Source of the DNA: Erythroxylum novogranatense
Lineage: Eukaryota > Streptophyta > Magnoliopsida > Malpighiales > Erythroxylaceae
Assembly: GCA_029891385.1 (NCBI GenBank)
Contig: CM057225.1
Coordinates: 9,118,560-9,182,559, forward strand
Reading direction: 5' to 3'
Length of the DNA: 64,000 bases
In this document: piece by piece, positions 1 to 12,535 of the stretch
Layout: the number at the start of each line of letters is the position of its first letter
How positions within the stretch are numbered: the stretch's first letter is position 1
Notes under the pieces: generated by a model
Databases searched by the model: none
Told to the model about the DNA's origin: nothing
What the model saw: only the letters and a program-made list of their open reading frames with translations
Made by a program: the position numbers and the translations under genes

Positions 1-3000
1 GAATATGCTATACTCAAATCCTTTCATAGCATAATTTCTTATGCAATTTCAATAATTTCATAAGCATCATAATTTAATTTCTTACAAATCCTTAATGGCT
101 TTTCAAGTCATTTACAAACTTATACAAAGATCCAAATTACTCAAGATACAAAAACATTCACAAATCGAACTGATGTCCTGACAGTCTTTCATCCGATCTC
201 CCGCTCGAAACCTGGAGATAGGGATGAAAGGGGAGTATTTCGAAGCTCGTGGATAACACATTTATAAATTGAAAAATAGCGAAAATCATTTTCATAATCT
301 TTTTGCCAAAAGGGCTAATTTTCAAATTTATCATTTTCAAACCATTTCCTCAAACCCTTTTTCATATTTTTCAAACTTTTCATAATAATATCACTTTTTT
401 TCTCTTTTTTCAAAACTTCTTGAATTTTCATAAATATGAATGCAGAACACATAAACAAATCAAAACACATAACACATCGAATGGTTTGGTTTGGTCCAAA
501 CAGAGCGTCTTGCGCATTCCGCAAGATAGCGGTCATGCGATCGTGAACGAACGCATTACACTTTCCGCATAAGCGGTCCGATTATGGCAAGTGAGGGAGT
601 CCGATATCGAGACTCCGTGCCACTAATGGGCAAATAGGAGAAGGCTTAACAAATAGAGAGGCAATGACTCACCAAAGGACCTACCAAACCCACATAACAC
701 ATATCGAAAACGGAAATTCAAATTGCGAAGGCACTTTCCAAAATTTTGCTTTTCTAACATTACTTCATCAACTTAAAACAATCTCACAAATTCACACATA
801 TCATATAATTCAATTAATTCAATCAATCAATAATTGCCACAACATGCATACTTATCAATGCGTACACAACAAATCTGATTTCAGACATTTCTAACGATTT
901 AGCAAATCATTTAAAACAATGAATTTAAGCGTGTAATAATTTTTCGAAATCACTTAGAATCATAATTTCAAACCTTACATCAATTCTTATTTTCAAACAT
1001 TTCCAAAACAATAAGTAATCAAAATTCCAAACTTTTCTTTCTTTTAAATTTTCAAAATTAGTATTAAGCTTACAAATCAAAATATAAATATGCTACCCAC
1101 CTCGAAATGACGCTAGAACTCGTCCGATCATCGATTTGACCCACGCTTCCTTAATTCTTCCAATTAAAATTGACTAAGCCATAATCATCCAATTTCAATA
1201 TCATAAATTACTTAATCCTTAAAATTGAGGTCATAATTCATCAATTCATATTTATTCCAAGATATTAAAACCACCAATTTCAAAAATCTCAATTTTCCAA
1301 CTTTGGCCTAAAGCAATCCATCCAAATTCACTATCATAATGTACATAATTCTCAAAATCAACCATGGAAATTCATAATTATCATATTTCCAAATTTTCTA
1401 AATTATAAACTTTCACAAACCTTAATTTTTCACAATTGGCCTAAACCAATTTTCACAAATTCTATATCATAATTCACTAATTCCTCAAAATTGACATCAT
1501 ATTTCACCAATTCATCACACTTTCTATAATTCTAAGCCATAAATTTTCAAAAACCCCAACTTCTAAAATTAGGCAAAATCTCTACCCACACAAAATCCAA
1601 AATTAAATCTAACATACTTGGCAATCTCTAAAATTAACTTCAAAGACCACAACCCACATCATAATCATGCTAAATCAACCAAAAGTTTAAGAAAAAGTCA
1701 AGTTCAAAAATTTCATCTTACCTCATTCTCCCTTAATTTTCGGATTTCTTTGCTTTCAAAGGGAGCCTTCAATCTTTTCTACTCTTTCTCCTTTGAAAAC
1801 AATGAAAAATCCTCTTGAAAACTCTTAAAAATTACAAACCTTAACTTTCTCTCTCTACTCTCTCTTCTTTCTCCTCTCTTCTTCCTCTCCTTATTTCTTC
1901 TTCTCTTTTCCAGAACCATCGTGACTTCAAGGTGGAAAAACGACAGCCCAAATAATTTATTAAGGCCATGTCATTAAAATAATGGTTAATTGACCATTTT
2001 GCCCCTCACATGTAACTTTATGCCATTTCCCTTGCGGTTTTGATTCGCACTATCGAGTTGAAGGAATTTGTCAAAACTTCCTTCTTGAGAAATGTTCCTC
2101 TCAATCATACGAATCCAACGCAACTAACCGCGCTCAATTCGGGTCTAAAACGAAAAAGTTATGGCCGAATTACTATCGAACCAGCACAAAATCCGAAACT
2201 ACACTTTAACATAACTTCAGTCCAGAATTTGACAATCTTCGGGATGGAATAAAATTTCGATCCCTTCATAATAGTTGTAGCCCTATATCTTAACTTTATT
2301 TTCCCTCAAGAATCAACTGAATCGGAGTTGTACAGCTCCCGAAAATCGCAAATTACTGAACTATGTTCAGAAAATTATCCAACTTATAACCTATAACCCA
2401 TCTCTTACTTTGGTTCAATCAATCTCTTTCCATTTAGTCTCCTAAAAATCATAATTCTTCATAAAAATGAACGAAATTGTCTTAGGAATCCAACGCTTCA
2501 AGAATCAAGTCAATCGGATGTCGGACGACGGAATTATAAGCAAAAGATGACAAACGGGATCGGATTAAAAACAAACTATCTAACTTCAAAATTGAACTTC
2601 TTAAAATCATATCTCTCGATCCCGAGCTCGAATTGTGACAAATTTGGTGTCTATGGAAAGATAAAAGGAAGCTCTACAACTTCCTGAAGAATTCAAAATC
2701 AAATTAGGTCTCGAAGAAGTCGAAAACTCAATCAAAGGTTTTGTACCAAAATAACTTTTCCTAAACAATTTCAAATTTTCAAACGCTCATAACTTCTAAC
2801 CCCGATATCGAAAAATTGCAAACTTTATGTCCACTAAACGCCTCGACAGAGGCTACAAGTTTCATGTTGATCATTTTCTCGAATTTTACCTAAATCAAGA
2901 AGTCAACTTTTTTCTCAAAAGTCAAACTTGAAGCTAACTTTGATCGATCATAACTCTCACTCCGATATCGAAAATATCAAACTTTATGTCTACGAAAAGC

Positions 3001-3545
3001 TCTTGACATAATCTACAAGTTTCATGTAGATCACTTTATCAAATTTTACCTCAAACAAAAGTCAACCCTCAAAGTCAAACATTCTCTCCAAAAGTCAAAC
3101 TTTTAAATCCTTCAAATTTTCACACTTTTCTTTTTAATTCTTGCTATTTAACTTCATTTCAATCAACTCATCCGCTTTCCTCTCAAAATCCATATAAGTT
3201 CACTCAAATATCAAAGTCCTCAAAATTAAACAATTCTTTTTTTTCTCATAAATTATTTCTTAATTTCATCAAATTTCCTTAAATTCATAATTTTCTCACA
3301 AATTTCTTTCTCATTAAAATTCATTTTCATATTTCTATTTTTCATCAAAAGTTCGGGGTCCAACATGAATGAATTAATAATAAGCGTCCATGCGGAAAAA
3401 CGTGGTCGTATGCAAGTCACGGTTATCTTCATATTTAAGAATTTAGATGGCAATGAAATCTAAAAGAGAGGAAGGGCAATATGTGAGAAGCTTGCAGTTC
3501 AAATTTCAAGTCAATCGAAGGTTCAAAGAAGAAGTTATGGCCAAA
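1..3545 (-). mobile_element. Long chromovirus-type gypsy LTR, minus orientation, running off the left edge
   Basis: This AT-rich stretch has no coding capacity. Read on the minus strand it matches the plus strand of 59970-63900 throughout: the spot near 3380 pairs with 59970, the 2040 region with 61570, the TC-rich tract at 1840-1910 with the GA-rich tract at 61730-61800, the GAGGTGGGTAGC motif near 1100 with 62550, and the 210-240 region with 63470. The two are therefore diverged copies of one LTR in opposite orientation. The outer (3' U5) end lies left of the window. The inner boundary is soft: clear homology fades near 3380, but LTR-like sequence may run to about 3545, where the neighbouring repeat starts. 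Alternative: an unrelated satellite-like repeat, less likely given the ordered similarity over 3 kb. Confidence 0.65.
2030..3120 (-). repeat. Degenerate modular repeats inside the LTR
   Basis: Several successive blocks of roughly 130-180 bp share the same order of words (as written on the plus strand): a CATAACTTC/CATAACTCT word, then CCGATATCGAAAA, then AAACTTTATGTC, then CTACAAGTTTCATGT and AATTTTACCT. The clearest pair is 2780-2895 and 2940-3055, with weaker relatives near 2090-2300, 2500-2700 and, in the other LTR copy, 60180-60620. They look like old internal tandem duplications that grew the LTR. No function can be read from them. Confidence 0.55.
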
Positions 3546-4454
3546 CAAATGAAGAGTGCAGAAAGTTATTAGACAGAAGTGCACGATCGTGCAACAACTG
3601 GATTGCCTTCTCTCTGTCATGATCGTGCGTGTGTACGATCGTGCAATTACTAGACTTTACCTTTTTGTTAGCACGAGGGTAACAGACAGAACTTGCTAGG
3701 GTCAAGTTAAACACGAGATTTTTAAGTGGTCTGACCCTCCCTTTGCCATATATCGTATGGTGCTCCATCCCATCGTTATTAAGTACTAGATTAATATTAA
3801 ATATATTAATTAATTATAATAATACATGCACAGTTGTGACTTCACAACCCTGCATCCTAAAAGCTTGTCACTAATATATATATATACACACCTAACATTA
3901 ATATATAATATTAATATATAGTAACTAATAATATAATAATTAAATCCCAACCACGAATAGGTATATATATTAAGCATTAATATCATATAAAACTTAACAA
4001 AATTAATAATTAATAATACAGGTTATGGTTAAAATTTAAATTTAATATTAGTATACAAAAATAACAACGATGAACAATTAATTTAAAATAATTACACAAG
4101 AAATAAAAATTATTTTATGTATTTATGTAACTATTATAACTAAGTCTATATATTAAAGAGTCATAGGTAGGTGTTTTAATATTAACTTATTATTAGTAAT
4201 TATTAATTATTATTAGCTCTTCATGGTGACCGTGAATTGTATATTAATTATTATAATATTATTATTAAGTACTATATATTAATATTAAGTTTATTAATTA
4301 ATTATAATTATACATGGCTATGACTTGTTAATTCACAGTCGTGCATGGAAGTAAGTATGAGTCACGATTGTGACAGTTTAAGCCACAACCGTGATAAGAG
4401 TATAATGCCTAAAAATCATAGTTGTTCATGAAGCGAACGGTGGGATGGAAACGT
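3546..4454. repeat. Composite repeat module, copy A
   Basis: Starts with a segment bearing the palindrome TGCACGATCGTGCA and variants (3580-3650), continues through a conserved block (3660-3780), then AT-rich DNA dominated by TTAATTAA/ATATTAATA words, and ends in GTCAC/GTGAC palindromes at 4320-4450. The same order recurs at 8726-9660 (copy B), and the AT-rich half again at 9838-10435 (copy C). No coding sequence is present. The copy is cut at 4454 by the solo LTR that follows, and the matching flank resumes at 8027. Confidence 0.75.
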
Positions 4455-7400
4455 TGTATTATCCCATTCCATACTAAGGGTTAGAACCCTAGATTTCTGT
4501 AATTGAAAAATAGCAATGAAAGATTAAAAAAATGCATTTTATGCTCATGCATAACGTTAGCATACACACACGTGAATTTGATTGTGGCACACATTATAAT
4601 GAATTGTTCATGCACTCATTTGATATTTTTCGGGTATAAATGACTATTTTAATGCGATTATAATGTGAATTATGGATTATGTGTCTCAAAATTTGCGTTG
4701 GAGTGTATAAGTAATGAATTAGAATTTTTGGTGAAATATGAGAATTATCGAAAATTTAAGAGTATTTTTGGACTAGAAAAAATGTCAAGTGGTAGAACAA
4801 TTGATGACTAGTAGTAGAAATAAGAGTCAAATGACAATGAAAATTTTTATAAATGACATTGGGATTTAATGACAAGTGTTATTGAAAATTAGGAGAAAAT
4901 TAGGTTGAAAATTGGAGACAAATGGACTAGCTTGATTAAAGAGCCAATTGGAGACCACAAAAAATTGACAAGTGGCAAATGACAAGTGTCACAACACTTG
5001 CCACTCACCACTCATGATACTTTCTTCTTTGAAAGACAACCAACGTCCTTGTCTTTCACCCATTATTTTCGTTACTTATGCTCCCTTCTTCATTTTCTTC
5101 ATGTTTATATCTTCATCTACGACACTCTCTTCTCCCAAGCATTAACGTTGAATCTTGTTCTCATCCTTCATTTGCTACTTCCATTTTTGTTATCTTCATC
5201 ATTGTACCACTAGAAAACCTAACATACTCCACCTCTATGTGGATGACCATGAGATGCATGAAAAGCTAGGGTTTCTTGGAAATTTTGAAGATTTTGAAGC
5301 TAAATCAAGTAAGTTATGCTTTAATCATCATGGGGAGTGTTAAATGAAACTAACATGATGAGTAATTTGAGATTGATGACTTGATCATGAAATTTATATG
5401 GGTGAATCGTGAGTGACAAATTGTATATATAAATGTCTTGTTTTTGTATATATGATGATCAATGATTCATAAGTTGTTATAGAGATGTGATTATGTCCTA
5501 TTTTTTGTTGTTAAAAAGGGTAGTAAATTGATGAATGAATGGATATTTTCATGTTCTGTTTTTTATGTATAAAACCGTGGATCATTGGTTGTTTTAGAAA
5601 TGGATTGGATTGAGTATTTAAGTTAAAGAAAAGCTAAGCGTAATGTCTTGAAAAGAGAATAACTATGATGGAAGTTTATTGATAAAGTGGTAATGGTGTT
5701 TAAAGTGTGCTGGAATATGTTAGCTATAATATTTCCATTGGATATGCATCAATATTTTAGCCATGAATTGATCTGTAGATATCCAAATGGGATGATTTTT
5801 AATTTGGACTAAATTAAAGACATATGGCTACATTTTTCATGAAGACATCAAGTTCAAATTCTATTCCAAATTTGACTTCAAGTTGAGTATTGGGTGCAGT
5901 AAATTGATGGATGAATACATGTGTTTGTGTTCTATTTTGAGAGTATGAAAACCATGAGTGATGAGTTGTTATGTAGATGTTATGAGTTGTGAATTAAGGG
6001 TATAATGAAAGTGAAAGTTATGTTAAGCAAGATGTTGAGTTATGTTTTTGAAATAAGATGAATTAAGGTGTTAGTTAGAAGTCAAATGAAGTTGGAAATG
6101 AAGATGAATATGTGCAGAAAGTTGATGATGAATGTATATATGTATATGTTCTATTTTTAGTGTTCATGAGCAATCATGAACTATAATTTGTTTATGGATA
6201 ATATTAAGTTAAAATGGAGTTAAGAATGATGGGGAAATGATGAGTAATTAAACTAGAAATGATAGATCAAGCATAAGGTAGTGAATGTAGTAAGTAAAGA
6301 GTTAGAAATCTAGAAAATAACAATGCAATTGGATAGGTTTTGGGGAAAGAGGCCTAACTTTTGTTGTGGATCTTGGATTTAGATCATTTAAGTAAGCTTT
6401 TGAAGAGAACTTCAAGTTCTACAACCATGGAGAGATTCTGCTGTCTAAGTGAATGTGAATGAGAATTGGGTATAATGAGAGCATATAATGTTAGAAAAGA
6501 AATGAAGAGAAATCGAGTTATGATATTAAAATAACCAAGTATTCTTAAGGTGTAAGCCTAAGAATAACCTAGACACATACAAAGGATAAGGATTGGATGG
6601 TGAACTTAAAATGATCATGTACAAATGAACTGTAAATCTAAGTTTAATTAGACGCATATGATTTATAAAATGTGAATGAACATAAGTTGTGAATTTAGGT
6701 AATATACCCGGGATTATCATTGAGCATGTATTATACATAACACATATATATATGTGTACGATTGAATGTTTATGTGATTTTGCAATTAGTAATGTGTGTA
6801 TTGCACGATGTGGATACATGATAAAATGTCCGCATCCAGACATTTCTGGATGTTGGAAGCAAATGCTAATATAGAGCGTATTGTGAGTAATCTAGACGAT
6901 CTCATTTGATTATTTGTTTGTTTCCAATTCTATATTGAATAATTTTATGAATGCCATTGTGTTAATTCTGGAGTTTGAAAGTTCGAGGTGTTTGATACGT
7001 GAATAAGATATTGGAAGTGCTCCTTGTATATGAATTTGACTGAAATAAATGTAATCAACATTTTTGTTGAATGCCAGACTAAAGTCTGATGAAAAATGCG
7101 TTCTAAATGTGAAACTGAAATTTGGTGACTGTTGAAAATATATAAATGTGATGCATTTCATTACATGAATGCATAAAAAATAAAGACAGTTGTGGCCGGA
7201 ATCACCAGTAAAAAGAGGTTAAAGCTCAGAATGTGATAAGAGCCTCTGGCTTAGTTGCTATTATACCCGGTATCCACTAAGGGGTATGGGACATTATCTT
7301 ATATAAGCTCAGTATCCACAAGGGATATGAGTTAGTGAAAAAGATACCTCGTCACAACAACGTAATAATAAAAAATAAGTCTTATAAGTATTGCATATAC

Positions 7401-8026
7401 ATTTAATATATATGCTTCGAATAATTTAAATTGATTATTGAATTGTCTTGAATGAGAATGTGAAAATTGTGAACAAAATGTTATGTGATACTAAATGATT
7501 ACTAGTGGATTGATGTGAATTATATGACTGTATGAATTGATGTATTATATAATATGAGTGAAATATCGAGGATGATTAACTCATTGAGTTTGCAAAACTC
7601 ACCAAAATTACAACATTATTTTTCAGGCTTAAAGAAGATCTCTAGTTAGACAAATTGGAGTCAAGCCACAGCATCCGAGTAAGAGATAGAGGTCGGGATT
7701 AATGCTCGTCTGCATTTGTATTTCTTTATTTTTGTATCAAATTGTGTATTCCATAATTATTGTATCATGTGTATTTAAATAATTTTGTTTATAATAACTG
7801 TCCAAATTGGAAATGTTTGTAAATGAGATTGATCAACGAGTGTAGTAACACTTGTGAAAAAAAATGTCTACGAATAAAGTGGACCCGATTTGCTTATTGA
7901 TTTTTTTGCATATGCGTGTTTTGTTTTGAAAATTTGTAATGAGTTTGATTGATTGACTGTTCTAGTATGCTACCTAGGTACTGTTGGTATGTTCAGAGAT
8001 ATGTCCTATGAGAGTGGGGTACTACA
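4455..8026 (+). mobile_element. Solo LTR of a chromovirus-type gypsy element
   Basis: Begins TGTATTATCCC and ends GGGGTACTACA. This matches the design of the LTR that starts at 54104 on the minus strand (TGTAACATCCGC, then a CTAGATTT word, then a CGGGTA word) and the LTR that ends next to the primer site at 58735. A block near 7575-7620 (GAGTTTGCAAAACTCACC) corresponds to the minus strand of 59095-59125. The flanks are AACGT (4450-4454) and AACGA (8027-8031), a 5-bp target duplication with one change. The outer sequences on both sides belong to the repeat array. At 3572 bp with no internal region, it is best explained as a solo LTR left by LTR-LTR recombination. Small ORFs within it have no recognisable product. 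Confidence 0.75.
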
Positions 8027-8725
8027 AACGAGGATGCTTTTAGTAGATGGTAAGTACATTACAAATGTGGCCGCTTTCAAACAAAACACAAAACATAAGA
8101 AAATGGAACGAGTCACGGGTGTGACTAAATAAGTCACAGGCGTGATAGTGAGAGGTAAGCAGTAAAGAATGAGAGTCGTCAGTTAATTAATTAATCAATT
8201 GATTATATTTTAATTAATCAATCTATTAATTATATATAAATTATATTTAATTAAAATGACAAAATTATAAGCACTAATTATATTTTAATTAATTAATTAG
8301 TTATAAATTAATTATGTTTAACTAAAATGAAAAAGAAATATGTTTTCACGCCTATAACATGTACAGTCAATGTATACTTAAGAATAGTAAAAATTAATAA
8401 AAAATAATAATAAATTGTTAATTTTAATAATTAATTAATCAATAAAATTTGTTAATAAATCAATTATTTAATTATAATTTAATTAACTGATAATTAAACA
8501 TATTTTAAGTATATTTAATTAAAAAGAAAAATAAATTTATCACAAAGCGTTAATAATAACATAAACAATAATTAATTGCTAATAATTAATAATAAATAAA
8601 TAAATTTATTATATTTTAATAAATCAATTAATTAATTATATTTTAATTATTATTAATTAAAATTTAATTAATTAATTAGCTATATTTTAAGTATATTTAA
8701 TTAAGAAATGAAAAAAAAGAATGAA
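8027..8725. repeat. Array unit followed by AT-rich spacer
   Basis: 8027-8184 is one copy of the ~200-bp array unit, recognisable by CAAACAAAACACAAAACATAA, then a GTCACGGGTGTGAC palindrome, then AATAAGTCACAGGCGTGA. From 8185 to about 8710 the sequence is nearly pure TTAATTAA/ATTATATTT low-complexity DNA. No gene, RNA or transposon end is visible here. Confidence 0.7.
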
Positions 8726-9660
8726 GAATGCAGAAAGCTATCAGAAAGAAGTGCATGATCGTGCTTGTGTACGATTGTGCAATGATCGGATGGCCTCCTA
8801 TATGTCACAATCGTGTATGTGCACGATTGTACAACTATAGATGATCAGCTCTCTATCACGATCGTGCAACTACTAGACTTCACCTTTTGAGCACGAGGGT
8901 GATAGTAGAACTCACAAGGGTCAAGCTAAACACGATATTTTTAAGTGGTTTGACTCTCCCTTTGCCATATATTGCACGGTCGTTCATCCCATCGTTATTA
9001 AGTAGTAGATTAATATTAAGTATATTAATTTATTATAATTATATAAGTAACAACCGCGCATCCTGAAAGCTTGTCACTAATATATATATACCTAGCATTA
9101 ATATATAATATTAATATATACTAACTAATAATATAATAATTTGTCACAATGCGAATAGGTATATATATTAAGACATTAATATATAAAACTTAACACAAAT
9201 TAGCAGTTAATAATATAGGGTTATGATTAAGATTTAAATTTAATATTAGTATAACAATATCAACAATGAACAATTAACTTAAAATAATTACACGATCGAT
9301 AAAAATTTATTTTGTGTATTTATGTAATTATTATGACTAAGTCTATATATTAAAGAGTCATAGGCGGGTGTTTTAATATTAACTTATTATTATTAACTAT
9401 TATTAGCTCTTCACGGCTGTGACTAATAAGTCACAACCATGAATTGCATATTAATTATTATTATATTATTATTAAATACTATATATTAATATTAAGTATA
9501 TTAATTAATTAATTATAATTACACATGCATGGCTATGACTTGTTTAATCACTGTCGTGCCTGAGCATGAGTCACGCTTGGGAGAATTTAACTCACAGGCG
9601 TGACAAGAGTATAATGTGTAAAAATCGGAGCCGTTCATGAAACAAAGGGTTAGATGGAAA
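8726..9660. repeat. Composite repeat module, copy B
   Basis: Follows copy A (3546-4454) block by block: the segment with several variants of the palindrome GCACGATCGTGC (8750-8870), the conserved GTCAAGCTAAACACGATATT block, CCCATCGTTATTAAGTAGTAG, the TAATATAT-rich stretch, GAGTCATAGGCGGGTG, and terminal GTCAC/GTGAC words before GATGGAAACGTGG at the end. Small indels separate the copies, so this is an old duplication. Non-coding. Confidence 0.75.
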
Positions 9661-10435
9661 CGTGGTCGCTAAACGTCGTCGCTTTCAAACAAAACACAAA
9701 ACATAAGAAGAGAAAAAAAGGGATGACATGAGTCACGACTGTGACTAAATAAGTCACAGGCGTGATAGTGAGAGGTAAGGCATAAAGAATGGGAGCCATC
9801 GGATGAAAGGGATGGTGGAATGGAATTGCGTGATCGTCCATCCCATCGTTATTAAGTAGTAGACATTAATATTAAGTATATTAATTAATTATAATTATAC
9901 ATGCATGGTCGTGACTTGTTAAGTCATAGGCGTGCGTATATATACTAGCATTAATATATAATATTAATATATAGTAATTAATAATAAAATAATTTGTCAC
10001 AATCGCGGACATGTATATATATTAAGACATTAATATATAAAATTTTAAAAATTAACAATTAATAATACAGGGTTATGATTAAGATTTAAATTTAATATTA
10101 GTATATAAAATTAACAACAATGAACAATTAATTTAAAATAATTACGAACATTATTTTGTGTATTTATGTAATCATATGACTAAGTCTATATATTAAAGAG
10201 TCATAGGCGTGGTTTTAATATTAACTTATTATTGTTAATTATTAATTATTAATTATTATTAGCTCTTCACGGATATGACTAATAAGTCACAATAATGTTA
10301 AGCATATTCACAGCCGTGCGTGGAAGTGAGCGTGAGTCACAGTTGTGACAATTTAAGTCACAGCTATGACAAGAGTATAATGGGTAAAAATCAGAGCCAT
10401 TCATGAAACGGACAATGGGATGGAAACGTGGTTGC
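9661..10435. repeat. Array unit plus composite module, copy C (shortened)
   Basis: 9661-9837 is a ~200-bp array unit with the GTCACGACTGTGAC palindrome. 9838-10435 repeats the AT-rich half of copies A and B, starting at CCCATCGTTATTAAG and ending at GATGGAAACGTGG, without the TGCACGATCGTGCA-type front segment. The order of blocks shows that the 200-bp unit and the large module alternate in the array. Confidence 0.7.
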
Positions 10436-11406
10436 TCTTAGGAGTTGGTAAGTGCATTATAAATGTTGTCACTTTCAAACAAAACATAAAACATAAGAAA
10501 ATGGCATGAGTCACGGCTGTGACTAAATAAGTCATAGGTATGATAGTGAGACGTAATAAGGAGTAATAGAGAATGGGAGCCATCGGATGAAAGGGACGAC
10601 GGGATGGAATTACTTGATCGTCCATCCCATTCATCCTTAATATATATATACTTAATTAGTGCATTATAAATGTCCCTACTTTCAAACAAAACACAAAACA
10701 TAAAAAAATGACATGACTTATGGTTGTGACTAAATAAGTCCAGGCGTGACAGTGAGACGTAATAAGGAATAATAAAGAGGATGAAAGGGACAGTGGGATG
10801 GAATTGTGTGGTTGTCCATCCCATTTGTCATTAGTATATATATACTTAATAAGTGCATTATAAACATTGCTGCTTTCAAACAAAACACAAAGCATAAGAA
10901 AATGGCATGAGCTGTGACTTAATAAGTCACAGGTGTGATAGTGAAACATAATAAGGAGTAATAAAGAATGGGAGCCGAACGATGAAAGGGATGGTGGGAT
11001 GAAATTGCGTGGTCATCCATCCCATTCATCCTTAGTACATATATACTTAATAAGTGCATTATAAACATTGCCACTTTCAAATAAAACACAAAACATAAGA
11101 AAATGACATGAGTCACAGCTGTGACTAAATAAGTCACAGGTGTGACAGTGAGACTTAATAAGGAGTAATAAAGAATGGGAGTCTTCGGATGAAAAGGACA
11201 GTGGGATGGAATTGTGTGGTCGTCCATCCCATTCGTCCTTAGTATATGTATATACTTAATAAGTGCACTTTAAACGTCGTCGATTTGAAACAAAACACAA
11301 AACATAAGAAAATGACATAAGTCATGGTTGTGACTAAATAAATCAAGGCGTGACAGTGAGACGTAATAAGGAGTAATAAGGAATGGGAGCTGTCGGATGA
11401 AAGGGA
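10436..11406. repeat. Tandem array of a ~200-bp unit, about five copies
   Basis: Copies of the anchor CACAAAACATAAGAAAATG start near 10494, 10699, 10895, 11097 and 11308, a spacing of 196 to 211 bp. Each unit carries paired palindromic words of the type GTCACGGCTGTGAC and GTCACAGGCGTGAC separated by TAAATAA, then AATAAGGAGTAATAAAGAATG, and an inverted pair around GGGATGG...CCATCCC. The array is cut at 11406 by a copia-type LTR and reappears at 19715. Minus-strand reading frames through the units encode a recurring hydrophobic peptide, but unit lengths are not all multiples of three, so I do not treat it as a gene. Confidence 0.85.
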
Positions 11407-12478
11407 TGTTAAGTCAAGAGGACTTCACTTCTATTAATTTTGATGATAATCAAATAATAATAATATTAGAAATATATGAACTTTTTTTATGGGTTTGTTA
11501 AGTGTGCAGATATATGTAAGTAACACTTAGGCAATAACAGTCGAAGCATAAGACGAAGAGCAGCAACATATGACGAAGACGAAGTGCAGCAACATAAGAT
11601 AAAGTCGAAGTATAAGACGAAACGCAGCAACATAAGACGAAGTCGAAGCATAATACGAAACATAAGACCAAGTCAAAGCATAAGACGAGGCGCAGCAGCA
11701 TAAAACGAAGCGCAACAACATAAGACGAAGTGGAATAACAGACGAAATGTAGTAATAGAAGAAAAGTTATTCCAAACGATACAAAAGGAAGATATTCTAG
11801 AACATCAGTCAATTAATTAGTTGGAGTTAGTTACAGGACTTAACTAATAACTATTTCTAGAAGATTCAAGAAGCAGTTATCAAGAAGACAGTTGGAGACT
11901 TAGGTTATAAATATTAGTTCTAGTCAGAAACTACATACAAATAGAGAATTACTCTTGAATGTTTTTGATATTAGCAAAAATTCTGTATTTAAAGTGAAAA
12001 AAAAGTGAGCGTATACGTCTGTAACGTGAAAGATCAAAAATACTTTTCTTAGAGAGAGAAAGGAAAGCTAGAGCCTGGAGAGACTAATATAGCTGATAAA
12101 GAATACTGTGTGAGAGAGACCTGAAGAGACTCTACGTGTTGAAAGAATACTTGTCAAGTTGATGAGTATAGTGAAATCTCAGAAAAACTCTAGGGACTAC
12201 ACGTAGCCCAAGGTTTGGGGTGAACCAGTATAAAATCGCAGCGTTTATTCTCTAATCCTTATCTTTTAATTTTCTTGTGTTAGACGAGTAGATAATATTA
12301 CTTGCGATTGCATTGCTTATCAACTTTAGCAAAGTATTTTAGTAATCATTTGAATTTGTAAGGAAATTCAAGAAATCTTAAAAGATTAATATTTTCAAAA
12401 AGATTACACAATTCAATCTCCCTTTTGTATAGTTTACATATTATATCGGATTTCTATATTAACAAGTGATTTACTTCA
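11407..12478 (+). repeat. 5' LTR of Sirevirus-like copy 1
   Basis: Runs from TGTTAAGTCAAGAGG to ATTTACTTCA, 1072 bp, with TG...CA ends and the primer site 2 bp downstream. A conserved stretch around 12170-12240 (GTGAAATCTCAG, then GGTTTGGGGTGAACCAGTA) is found on the minus strand at 40020-40100 in the second element's LTR, which identifies the family. The U3 part carries a minisatellite (11530-11760). Confidence 0.85.
11530..11760 (+). repeat. U3 minisatellite in the Sirevirus-like LTR
   Basis: Imperfect tandem copies of a 15-35-bp motif built from CATAAGACGAAG and CGCAGCAACATAAGACGAAG. The LTR of the second element has a different but similarly placed repeat (40440-40745). Small ORFs across it on the minus strand are by-products of the repeat. 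Confidence 0.75.
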
Positions 12479-12480
12479 GT

Positions 12481-12492
12481 TGGTATCAAAGC
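12481..12492 (+). other. Primer binding site (iMet-tRNA type)
   Basis: TGGTATCAAAGC starts 2 bp after the LTR end. The canonical plant copia/gypsy site complementary to initiator tRNA-Met is TGGTATCAGAGC, so this copy has one change. Confidence 0.85.
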
Positions 12493-12535
12493 CAGGTTTC
12501 CAAGAAACACTGTCATAAAGTGAGGACAAAGATCT

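Noticed and set aside
9650..11227. Series of minus-strand ORFs with a recurring hydrophobic peptide (PILYYSLL, THVIFLCFVFCLK), repeated at 19802-20146
   Set aside because: They come from the ~200-bp tandem unit. Several units have lengths not divisible by three and change frame, and there is no consistent start or gene context.
10436..11406. CRISPR-like regular repeats
   Set aside because: Units are ~200 bp, diverged, without unique spacers or cas genes, in clearly eukaryotic DNA.
11498..11812. Minus-strand ORFs with repetitive Leu/Cys/Tyr-rich peptides
   Set aside because: They are reverse readings of the U3 minisatellite in the Sirevirus-like LTR.
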